Assembly: GCA_014898425.1 (NCBI GenBank)
Contig: RCSZ01000019.1
Span: 1 to 64,000, forward strand
Length of the DNA: 64,000 nucleotides
Direction of reading: 5' to 3'
Source of the DNA: Botryotinia globosa
Taxonomy: Eukaryota; Ascomycota; Leotiomycetes; Helotiales; Sclerotiniaceae
A program made the translations under genes and the position numbers. The stretch's first letter is position 1. Each line of letters opens with the position of its first letter. Positions 37,101 through 48,646 of this stretch are shown piece by piece. The notes under the pieces are model-generated. The model had not been told where the DNA came from, did no database searches, and saw nothing but the letters and a program-made list of their open reading frames with translations.

Positions 37101-40100
37101 TATTTGTAGTCTTTTATAATTTATAATTTATTGAAAACAGTGATAATATCAAATTTGATATAAATTTTAGTGTAATATAAAATATCAAAGATTTTTTTAA
37201 TCAATAATAAAGGATATCGATTTTTGATAATAATATTATTTAAATCTCAATAATCTTAACAAATCCAAATACTTCTTTCTGATTTAATAATTAGAAGGAA
37301 TGGAATAATTAATCAAAAACAAGATTTTTGAATAAATCTTTTATTTAGATTATTATTAAATTATTTATAAACAATTTGAAATTTAATCAAAAATATTGGA
37401 TAGCTTTTGTTATATAATAATTCCTTGTTTAGTATAACCTCGATTTTGTAATTCTATAAATATTATAATAAAAGTTTATTGGTAAAAAAGGGTAGAAATC
37501 CTAGGTATAGATTACAAAATCAAAAAAATAGTTTATTTTGAATCTTTGATATAAAAGAAATAAATTGATTTATTTTTTTTATAAATTTATTAATATTATT
37601 ATTTATTAAATCTTAATATAATTAAATAGAATCCTTAATTATTATATAATATAGATTGCAAACTCTATCTAGTTTATTTTAAAATACTTTTGTAATATAA
37701 ATATTATTATTCTTATAAAATTATATAAAACTATTAATTATAAAAAACTTTATATCTTATATTTCAGAATAAATATTTTGTATAGTATTGAATGATTTAT
37801 TTAAAAAATTTAATAGTAATAATAATAATAAAAATAAAATGTTTTAATTCTATAATAATTTTTTATACTTTCTAAAATTAGTAATAAATCAAATTAGGGT
37901 TGGTTTCAAAGATAGATAATTAGGGATTATTTTAGTTTGAATATTTGTTTTATTATTAATATAATGAATATAATAAAGATTTTTGTTTTCATTATTTTCG
38001 AGATTAATAGTATTAGGATTTTTTTAAATATTCGAAATTTTGATAGATTCGAGAATTACTAATTAATCTTGGAATAATAAGAATTTAATTTCAAAGTTTT
38101 TATTAATAATATTTTTTATAAAAACTGATTTCAAAACAAATTTTTATAAAAATAATTTGGGATCGATTATAACTTTACCATTTTTTAATAAAGTTATTTT
38201 ATAGCTATTAGGTGTATCAGAAATAATAATTGCTATAATATCAATAAGATAGTAATATCTCGAATAATATATAAATACAAATTTAAGTATTATTATCAAT
38301 CAATTGATAGTAGAATTATAATATTGAAATCAAGGAAAACCGAGAATTAATAAATCTATAATTGATAGGGTAGTAATATAAAACAAATTAATCTTTTGAT
38401 AATTATTAATTTATATATTCAGAAATATATATTAAAAAAGAATATTAAAAAGCTTTTCATTAATTAGAAATAGATAACAAATATAGAAAAGAGATTATAT
38501 AAATATTTGAAATTTGAAAATAATTTCTCTATTAATAAAATTATAGTTTATAGTTTTATTATCTATAAAACTAACAAACAGAATAATTATATTAAATACA
38601 AGAAAGATTTTTATCGAGATTTTAAGAGATTTGCTATTTATTATTTTAAAATATAAAGGATCTTTAGATATAACTAATCTTTTAATCTACAAAAATAAAT
38701 TTCCTATAGAAAACCTTGATTTGCAATTATAAATTGAGATTAATCTTTTGATATACCAAACTAAGGAATAGAATTTCTATTCTTCTTTGAATAAATAGAT
38801 CCTTTAATATACTCTTTTAAATTAAGTTTTTAAACAAAACTAAAAGGAATTAATAAAGTATAATATAATAATATAATTAGGAAACAATTAATAAATAGAA
38901 AATAATTGATAAATAGAAATAGGTTTTGATATAAAAAATTGATAGTATTGTAATAGAATTTAGAATTTTGATATTAATTGATTATAAAGGAATAATTGAT
39001 ATAAAAGTTGTATTCTATATTAGTATTGATATTATATTTCATATTATTAGCTTGTTTTTTATTACAATTATCTTTAATATAATCTGGTTTTTTATAATAA
39101 AAACAAAGACCAAAATCAAAACATTGTTTTTGAATATAACAAAATGGAGAATGTTAATTTTATTGAATAACATTCAATTATATAAAATCACTAGATAGTT
39201 TTAATACAGGGGGGGCTGTAATTGAAGCTGACTTTTTATTGTAGTGTTTTGATTGATTACAACTGAAATTAGTACCCTAGCTTTTTTATTAATTATCAAA
39301 ATAAGTTTTCTTTTTTAGATTATTATAAATACCTTACTATTAAATTGTTTATATATCAATATCAATAATAAAAGATTTATTAGAATAATTGATTAAAGTA
39401 TTAATCAATTTTTATAAAACCTTAAACTTGAAGTTAACAATTTATTATTTAATGGTTTTTTTATATCTAATAACAAACTATTTAAATTTAATAATAAAAT
39501 TATCAAATAAAATCTTTTTCATTTTATATTTATTATAATTTATAAAAACTTTTTGTAAAAAATCAAGGGTTTGATATTGTTTATTCAATTCGCTTCAAAT
39601 ACTTATTATAATATACTATTTAGAAAATTAGAAATCGAAATCGTACAAATTATTTGTAATTATATCGAAGTATATTTGATTGTTTGTATAAACCAAGCCA
39701 AAAAGTAAATTAACAAGGAATATAATTCATTAAAATTCTGATTTATTCTTGTAGTTTATAATTAAATAATGATTGATTGTATTGCGAAATATTATATATT
39801 GGTTCTAATGTTTTGTAATATCTTATTTATTATTATTAAACTTCTCGAAAAAAATGAAATATTTTCAATAAAGTAGGATTTTTAAGTTATTATAAACAAT
39901 AATTTTTAATATCTTAATTGTATCTTATAATTCGGTAATCTGTAATTGAGCTTTATTGATTTGGGTATATACTATAATGATTTATTTTTGTAATAAAATT
40001 ATAATTGTTTCAATTGAAATAAATATAGCTTAAATAATTATAAAATATATAATATTCGGATTATAAAACAAATTTATAAATAAGGAAATATCAATTTCAA

Positions 40101-40425
40101 TGAAATTGATAGTATGATTTAAAAAAAGAAATTATAGGGGTAAATTAGATACAATTATTTAATCAGTTATTTTTAAGGTGTTTTTGTGGTTACAAAATGT
40201 TTTTATAGAATTCTTAATAATAAATCAATATAGATATATTTTAATACAATTGAATAATTTTGTTAAAAAATAATAAAATTATTTATAATAAATCAATAAT
40301 GGATTTGATCAATATAATTGGATTATAACTTTAATAAAATCAAAGCGATTGGAATGATTGGAATACAATTTGAATAAATATTTTTAAAATAAAGTTATAA
40401 TAATTTTTAAATAAATGATACAAAT

Positions 40426-40575
40426 TATCAAGGTATAGGTAAAGATTTATATTATATTATAAGGGTTCTAAATGCTATAAAAGGTTGAGGTCCTATTATA
40501 GGAAGTAGGGTATATTAAGGGCACGCTAAGGGTTCGTGCCTGAGGCACGAAGGCAATGTAGTTGGCGCCGTGACA
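40426..40575 (-). repeat. Gypsy A LTR, right (5' LTR)
   Basis: 150 bp, ends GTTGGCGCCGTGACA. Its last 50 bp keep their G and C (CACGCTAAGGGTTCGTGCC..), the least decayed patch of the element. Confidence 0.9.
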
Positions 40576-43500
40576 ATATACTCCTTTTATATATTAAATA
40601 ATATATTAATTCTTTAAAATAATATTTTTTTGAATTTTTCTTTTTATTTTATATATATCGATATTTCCAATTATAATTATTCTAATATTATTATATTATT
40701 TCTTTTAATTGAAATAAATCCTAATATCTTTGAAAGTAATTAAATAACCATTAAATCTAAATAAATAATTTTTTATAAATTATTCTTTATTTTTAATTAT
40801 AAAATTAGTTTTATTTAATTATTTTTATTTTAAATATATAAATCTTTTATCTATAATTATAAATATATTATCAATTTGAAACTTTATAATATCAATACTA
40901 TCGATTAAATAAAATAAATAAAGATTATATATAGATTATATTATATTCAGTTTATTTCTATAATAATTGTAGTAAATTCTAAATTAATGATTTTCTATTT
41001 TAAAAATATTATACAAAAATTTTATAATATACAAAATATATTTGTTTTTAAATCCAATCTTTTTCAATATTTTTATATAAATAGATTTATTTAAAGTTGT
41101 AATTAATTGAATATATATTTATATAATATCCTATAAATAGATTTGAATATACTTATTTAATATTTATAGAATAATAATAAATATAAGAATAATACATTAA
41201 TTAATACATTAAATAATAAATAATTATATTAAAATAATAATTTTATCTTTATTTTGATATATTTAAATTATTAATTATAACTTTATATATATTCTATTAA
41301 TACCCTTTTCTTTTATTTTATTAATAAAATATAATTTGAAAAATCTCATTTCAAATAGAATATTGTTTTTTAAAATAATCTTAAAAACTCTACTCTTTAT
41401 TAATCCATCAATTTCCTTATATTATAATTCTATATATCTTATAGATATATCATCTTACAAAAATATAATTAATTATAATAATTTTATAATATATTTTTTA
41501 TCAATATCTATTATATTAATTATTCTTATTAAATTGCTTCTTATATAATAACATAATTATATATTTAATTATATTATTAATAATAATATTTGGGATTATA
41601 ATATCTTTATATATAATATATCAATAATTATAATATTATTATTATTGTTATCCATATAATCGTTTTTCGATTCTATTCCTTTAAATTTTATATAAAAAGA
41701 TTATACAAATATAAATTAGAATTTAATTGATTTATTAAAAAGTTTCATTTTATATATCTCCCTATCTATTCCAATTAAAACATACAATCCAATCTATTTA
41801 TCTAATATATTATTATTTTTTCCCTTTTTTTATACTAAAACTTTTGAATTTAATAATAAAATAAAAATAAATATTATAAACAATTTATTCCTCAATTTTA
41901 ATATCTTTATAATTTATTTCTTAACTCAAATATAATATACTTTTATTATAACTTTCTTTATAATTTTCATACATTAAATAATTATTACAATTAATAAATT
42001 AATATTATTTAATTTAGAATATATTTCATAAATTAATAATATAAAAACAAATCTATTTAATCTCATTATATTATTTACAGCTTTCATTACCATTTAAAGA
42101 ATTATTATTTTAATTAGATTATTATTTTTAAATTCTTTTATTAAAATTTTATATATACAATATAATAAATAATAATATCTTTCAATAATATTTATAAAAT
42201 TATATATTTCGATAAATATACTTTTAATAATAATCAATATAGATTTCATATTTTGAATAAATTCTTTATTTATAAAATTCTTTTTAATATTGTAAATAAT
42301 ATAATCTAATAATCTAATATATATATCAATTCAACATTCCCTAAAATTGTTGAATATATATTTAATAAAAACGTTTTTAAGAAATCAAATTACTTAATAA
42401 TATATAACTTTATTAATAATATATAAAACCAAATCATTTATAATATATATAATATCAATATAAATAGTATAATTAAATTTAATATTTTTTAATAAAATAA
42501 ACCTAAAATATTCTAATAACTTATTATATATTTAATAATATTTATAATATTTAATAAAATACTTAATAATATTATTATTCTTATTATAATCTGTTTATTA
42601 TAATACATTATAAAAATATTATACTAATAAATAATCAAATTATCAATATAAATATTATAATTTTATAATTATTAAATAACAATTATTCTAATAAATCGAT
42701 TTTTAAATAAATTAATCCATATTCACTTTCCATATTAAAAATATATATCCACATTTTCTAATAATAAAGTATTCATTTTTTAAAATAATAAACTAATTAA
42801 TAATATTATTATAAAATATTTTAAAATAATTCATATTTTCAAAACTCAATAAAAATAGAATATCAATATCTACAATATAGAAATCAATATCTCCAAATAA
42901 TACAATAATTCAAAATAATTCTATTAATATTACAATTCTCTTTCCAAAATATATACATTTACAATTTCTACTATCAATAAATTATATTCAATTAAACAAA
43001 TTCATTTCTATATATAATATTATTCAATTCTAATTATCAACTTTCCTATATATATTATATCAATATATATACTAAAGAATTCTTTATTTATATAACTTAT
43101 ATAAAAAACATTTATTATATTTTCTATAAATAAAACAATTTCAACAAAGTTTCTAATCATTATATATAATATCATATTAAATAACAATTAATTAAATATT
43201 TCCTAATTATTAATAAACTTGAAATTTATAAAAAATATTTTATCCATATTATCTTCAATATCGAGATCTATAAAAAACAAATCCATTTCAATCTTTGAAT
43301 TAAACTCTATATTAATAACCTCTTTTTTATATTCGATTATTTATTAATTATAATATTTATTAAATATATTATTACTATTATTTTTAATCTTCTTTTTATA
43401 TTCACATCTATTCTTATTTTTTTTTAAAAAAAACATTTTATTAATTGATATTTTTCTTTTTTATATATTTAATAATAATTATATTAATTAAAAGAATCTA

Positions 43501-44644
43501 AATGTTGTTGTTTATTATACAAATTGTTTTTGAAATTATTATCATTTCTGGAATCCCTAAAACCATTTCAATTATTACTATAATTATTATTACTACAAAA
43601 TTTTCTATTAATAAATAACACTATATCCCCTTCATTTTTATATAATCTTTTCTATATATTAATAAATTGTTACAATTAATTAATCAAATCAAATACCTCT
43701 TTTTTAAAATCAAAATAAGTTAAATTACATACCTCTATATTTTTACAAATAAATATAAGTTTATTATAAAAATAGAATATCTATTGTATAACAAAATCGA
43801 ATTAATATTGTAATATACATAATTACTTGATTATAATTATAAGATATTCACTAAATGATTTATTTCTATACTTTTTTCTAATTGATTTCAAAATAATATT
43901 ATTCCATTTCGATAGTATATTTTATTAATATTCATCTCCTTTGAAATTATCTTATATATAAATAAAAAACTCTTTGAATATTAATAATAAAGAATTATAA
44001 TTAATATAAAAAAACTAAAATATATTCTTTTTAAATATAATCAAAAACACCTTATAATACATATCTATAAATACCTCTATACATTATAAGATTTCATAAA
44101 ATATCAAAAACTTGAAATTGAAATTGTTATCATCCCCACTATATTTTTTATCATTAATATAAAATTTCGATAAATTAATAAAAAATTGTATATTGAAATA
44201 TAATACTAATATTTTATTTTTTTAGGATTTACAATCTTTATTGCCTTTATTACTATCACTATCTCTATTATTAGGATCTTTTATATCATCGTTTTTATTA
44301 TATTTATTTTTATTATCTTTATCTATATATTTGAAATTGTTTTTAATGAATTTACAAATAATTCCAAACTTAAACTTAAATTCCTTGATATTAATATTTT
44401 TCAGAATTTTTTGAACTTCTACTTTTATCTATTTATCAATAATAATCTTACAAAATTATTCAAATAAAACTATAAATATTTTAACATCTGTTTTTAATAA
44501 ATATACTCCTCAAATATATAATATCATACATAACTTTTGTATATAAATCTAATAGATTTTTATAAATTATATAACCATAAATATCCTAAAATTATAATAA
44601 AAAATCTCTACTAAATCATTATTATTGATATCTTTATAATTATA

Positions 44645-44824
44645 CTATTTATATTTGAATTTAATATATTTAATAAACTCTTTACCATCAATAACAATAG
44701 CTCTCTTATCATTTAATATTACTTTTAATAAATTGAGCCATTCCTTACACTCTTCCTCCTCCTCCTCTATATATATATTCTTATCGATAACATCCTTAAT
44801 TAAAATAATATCACTTTCCAACAT
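44645..44824 (-). pseudogene. Copia gag fragment
   Basis: An open stretch of about 60 codons on the minus strand, starting MLESDIILIKDVIDKN, with a Glu run and CKEWLNLLKVILNDKRAIVIDG, ending in a stop. It has the charged helical character of Copia gag just downstream of the 5' LTR. Both sides are broken by stops. The opposite strand is also open here but is a low-complexity shadow. Confidence 0.5.
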
Positions 44825-45208
44825 ATTCGTATATATAAATAAAAATATTTCGAAAAATATTATAAATATATATATATTTATATATATAAAAGAATCTCTT
44901 ACAAATATAAAAAATAATAAAAATCTTTATTTTACCTAATACAACATACAATACAAAGATTAATACATAATAAACACAAAATCAATTTATCACACTTAAC
45001 AAAACCAAACTTCTTAAATATATCTTCCCAATACAATTATCCAAAATACACTCTCTAACATTACAAAAAGAAATAACATACTATACCTAATACAATAATA
45101 TCTTTTCTATAATCTCTTCAGAATTTCTACCAATCCTAAATACTATATAAAAACACCTAATATTTTTTAATAAAATCTAAAACCCTAATTTATAATATCA
45201 CTAATTAA

Positions 45209-45380
45209 TATTGATATTAACTTAATTGATATAAATATAAATACTTAATCCTATATAATTATATTCATTCTTTTTCATTATTATCTATAAAAAGCTAAAT
45301 ACTAAATATATATAGAGAAGCATTAACACAACACTAGTTAATACAATGCCCTCTTTGATCACATGATTGATGTCCCAACA
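45209..45380 (-). repeat. Copia LTR (right, 5' LTR of the element)
   Basis: 172 bp, starts TATTGATATTAACTTAA (mutated from TGTTGGTATCAACTTGG) and ends GATGTCCCAACA. Followed by the TSD copy ATTAC. Confidence 0.9.
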
Positions 45381-45385
45381 ATTAC

Positions 45386-45806
45386 TTAATATTCAAAGTA
45401 GACAACTACATGATCTAAATAACGAATGCATTTTGTACAACCCGGTATAGACTTTGTCCCGAACGATATTGTCGTTTGCATTTCTTCTCAGAACCCGTAT
45501 ATAAAAGGATGATTAAAGTATGTTTTAATGACCTTCCCCAAGAGAATGAACTTATCGAGTCTTGGGTTGTGTTAGGCACTCGTGCAATATTCTCGTTGTC
45601 TACGTTCTAGTGTTGTCGATAGACCCTTCCAAGTTCATCGGATTCTTGCTGCTCCGCTCCACTGTCCCACTGTCGACCAAGGAAATTCCTAAATCATTTC
45701 CGACCCTCGACGCCGTTTTATCCCTATAAAGAATGTTAGATAGGTGTTTAGAAACTTATGTGACCGATGGTGCAGAATCCGATTCACCTAAATATTTATT
45801 CGAAAT
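45386..45806. other. Intergenic in the island between transposons
   Basis: Base composition returns to normal immediately after the Copia TSD. It probably holds the 3' UTR of the 285-aa gene. Nothing else seen. Confidence 0.55.
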
Positions 45807-46664
45807 TTATGGTAACGTCAAGTGCTTTGCGATTTGCTCAGCATACACTATATCGCCAGCACTATGGTGTTCAGGATTGTCGTAGGTCTCATATGCTTGA
45901 ATAACATCATGATATATTCGATTCACAACCGCAAGGTCATCATACCTGCGATGGATTTGAGCTTGTTCAATCATCTTCAGGCGATGTTCCATGTCTTTGA
46001 TTGCAAACTGGATGGTCGAGAGAATCAAGAAACAGTCATCATGAAGTTTTGCCTTATCCAATTTATCCCTTTGTCCGGAGATATTGTCATTCCAAGCTGC
46101 CCACTCTTCGAAGAATCCCAGCATCGTTTCACGATCAGGGTCGGTGCCACTTTGGGCAATGTCTCTTTGCAAATTTGCCCTGAAAAGTTGACTGTCATTT
46201 GACACCCAGAGCTGAATCTGGGTTTCTGCATCTCCGCGATGATGCGCTCTCCACGTAATATCAACAAGGAGTTCCCGGTTATTCCACAAATCCATTGCCA
46301 GATTTTCCTCTAACATTTCTGCGATTGATGCGTCGTCAGAAATATAACGGCGTTGATCAATCTCGAGCTCTGCCTCGGCACTTTCCTTGACCTTTTTGGC
46401 TATTTCTGGCGAGTTTCGGTGCGCATCCAAAAATGCTTCGCTAAGAATTTGATATTCTGGGAGTTTAACCATGCCTTGCCAATTTTCAGCAATAGTTGTA
46501 TTATTTTCCAACCATTTGTTATGTCTTGTGGCAAAAGTGCCAGCTGGATCTGTGCATTGATGCAATATTTCTCGGCATGCTGTCCTCCCTAATTCCATTC
46601 TCTTCTGACGGGAAATGAATCTAGCTACATCTTTTCCAGTATCTAAGAAAAATTGTTTGGCCAT
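45807..46664 (-). CDS. Unrecognised 285-aa helical protein in a transposon island
   Basis: A clean single-exon frame with normal codon use, starting MAKQFFLDTGKDVARFISRQKR. It is predicted nearly all alpha-helical, charged, rich in Trp and His, with no signal peptide, membrane segment or known motif. It is flanked by the Copia element (about 430 bp downstream) and the TIR element (about 1.2 kb upstream) and stands alone in a 2.5-kb unmutated island. It shows none of the stops or AT drift of its surroundings, which argues that it is under selection or arrived recently. No family recognised. Confidence 0.65.
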   Translation of the reverse strand: MAKQFFLDTGKDVARFISRQKRMELGRTACREILHQCTDPAGTFATRHNKWLENNTTIAENWQGMVKLPEYQILSEAFLDAHRNSPEIAKKVKESAEAELEIDQRRYISDDASIAEMLEENLAMDLWNNRELLVDITWRAHHRGDAETQIQLWVSNDSQLFRANLQRDIAQSGTDPDRETMLGFFEEWAAWNDNISGQRDKLDKAKLHDDCFLILSTIQFAIKDMEHRLKMIEQAQIHRRYDDLAVVNRIYHDVIQAYETYDNPEHHSAGDIVYAEQIAKHLTLP

Positions 46665-47908
46665 GTTTCAATTTAGTTCAGCAGCTTGAGAAAATCGATG
46701 TCTGTATTCGATTAAAAATATTTCAACAGTTCAATGATTGTAGATATATAGATAAACTTTGATCCAGGGATATTCAGTTCTAATCCAGCGAGTTTAAAAA
46801 CTTGAATGTCTAGGTCTGATTAGAAGATTAGAGCTAGCTCAATATTCAAATCCTGTTAAAGAACTTTGGGCTTCTCGAAGTTTCAACTTATTTGAGAGAA
46901 TTGCAAATTGTAATTGTATAGTTTTAATTAGAGGATTGTAATGAATTTATGGTAGGTGTTAAGACAAGAGTATGAAATCAGTATTAGAATGCAATTTTCA
47001 AATCGATTCTCTGGGGAGACCTAGATATATATACAAAATGAAAAGTGGAGATTTCTATATCGACTGGACTAGCGTTTATTAGGTGCGTCACGTTATATGT
47101 CATTCGATTTTAGTCCTCAAGACTAATATTTTTCACTTACTATAAACCTACTGAAAGCTTAAATAAGACCTCAAATTGAATTTACCATAGAACGACATAC
47201 TGGAGTCGGTTCAATGAAATATTGAAAAAATGAAAGTATTGTGAATAATGGACATCGCATGTGAGATGATTATTACCGTTTCAGCAATAAGGTTAGCCGA
47301 GCGTGAGAGCGGCATGTCGTCGCCAAAATTCGCGTGAAATCGTCCGTGCATCTGGATGAGCTACTAAGTGATTGTCCAAAGTCACGAAAATTGAACAGCC
47401 CAACTATAAGAACACTATGTCGTGATTTGATACATAAGGAATTAACAACTTCAAGGGAAGAAGTCGTACGTGCAGCTATCTACATGTAAATCTTTAAAAG
47501 TCAAGGAGCCAAAGGGTGGGTGTGTTTTGTCTGATCGGATTTCTTGAAACCTGTCAATATGTCTCGCACTCAAAGTATCATTCTGACTACACAACCTTTC
47601 CCTCTCCGCTGTCAATTATTACAAGGTAATTCCGTGCTCCGAGGGAACCAAGAGGATGAAAGAGATTGAAGTCGGTGTTATGGTCTCTGCCTCAAAGTCA
47701 GAGGGCAGATAACATACTGTAATTATCAGACTGTTCAGTTGTACACTTCATGGATTCGAGATATTTAGTTAAAGTCATATGTAGCCAAGTTTCTCTGAGC
47801 AGAATGCCCTGAAGAAACTTCTACCCCTTTTATCCAAGGCCACACGAAACTTTTGTCCATACAACATCTATCTTCGACTATTCTATACTTGTACTGTCCA
47901 TCTCGCTG
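46665..47908. other. Intergenic, upstream of the 285-aa gene
   Basis: 1.2 kb of moderate composition with no gene seen. It is bounded on the right by the TA target duplication of the TIR element. Confidence 0.55.
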
Positions 47909-48496
47909 TAAGTCAACCACCCTACTTTCGGGCCACCCCTGTTTCGGGCCACCCTTTTACACCAAAAATCACTTTTTTAATTTATTAATATCTCTATCAA
48001 TATTGAATATAATTCAATAAAAATTTAAACCTATATAATTCAAATCATTTCAAATCTGTTTTGAAATTTTTAGATTTTTAGGATTTTTCTGGATCGATTT
48101 CTAAAGCTTCGAAATATCGATTTTTAATCATATACAAATTATATACAAATCTAAAATTTTATAAAATCTATAATAACTTTTAAAGAAAAATAGTTAAAAA
48201 TAAATTATAAATTTTTATTATAAATTTATAAAAAATTTAATTTAAAAAACCTTAAAAAAATAAAAAGTTTTTTATAAATAAATATTTAAAAGGATATTCT
48301 CAAAATTACAGGAATTATTTATACTACTTTTAATTTACTATATATTATATCTCTATATTTATTTATTTTTTTGAATTTTTTTTTGAATTTCTATATAGAT
48401 TCAGATTTGAATTTTTCAAAAAAATATATAACTTTCTTTTAATAATTATTATTAAAAAGTTATTAAAGATTTTATAAAATTTTAAATTTGTATGTG

Positions 48497-48646
48497 TGTC
48501 ACAGCGCCAACTATATTGCCTTTATACCTTAGACACAAACCCTTAGCATACCCTTAGTATACTCTACTTTCTATAATAGAGTTTTAATCTTTTATAATAT
48601 TTAAAACCCTTATAATACAATATAAATCTTTATCTATATCTTAATA
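48497..48646 (+). repeat. Gypsy B 5' LTR
   Basis: 150 bp, begins TGTCACAGCGCCAACTATA, ends ATATCTTAATA. Same family as the LTRs of copies A and C. Confidence 0.9.

Larger units (their letters stand above)
33999..40575 (-). mobile_element. Decayed Ty3/Gypsy LTR retrotransposon, copy A (nested in Copia)
   Basis: 6577 bp, LTRs 33999-34148 and 40426-40575 (150 bp each), perfect TSD ATATA (33994-33998 and 40576-40580). It is in reverse orientation: its LTRs and internal landmarks are the reverse complement of copies B and C (about 6.6 kb). The polypurine tract lies just inside the left LTR (34149-34165, AAAGGAAAGA on the minus strand). Its target is the RT region of the Copia element, so it inserted later. 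The interior is saturated with stops and is extremely AT-rich. Assignment follows from collinearity with copies B and C, whose RT and integrase motifs are readable. Confidence 0.88.
33052..45380 (-). mobile_element. Decayed Ty1/Copia LTR retrotransposon, split by a Gypsy insertion
   Basis: Two 172-bp LTRs (33052-33223 and 45209-45380) with TGTTGG...CCAACA ends and a perfect 5-bp target duplication ATTAC (33047-33051, 45381-45385). The LTRs differ only by C/T and G/A transitions. The coding direction is minus. A gag-like stretch reads from about 44824 to 44645 (MLESDII..., EECKEWLNLLKVILNDKRAIV). A Copia RT entry block (EIDGLIKSRVFKII...) reads near 41540-41290 and is then cut by Gypsy copy A (33999-40575). 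The rest of RT/RNase H should lie at 33998-33224. Stops are frequent, so it is dead. Copia assignment rests on the LTR ends and the RT block. Confidence 0.8.

Noticed and set aside
38968..39198. 76-aa frame in Gypsy A
   Set aside because: Antisense to the element's coding strand, and composition is that of decayed AT-rich DNA.
44655..44939. 94-aa plus-strand frame rich in Ser/Ile
   Set aside because: Low-complexity shadow of the minus-strand Copia gag fragment.
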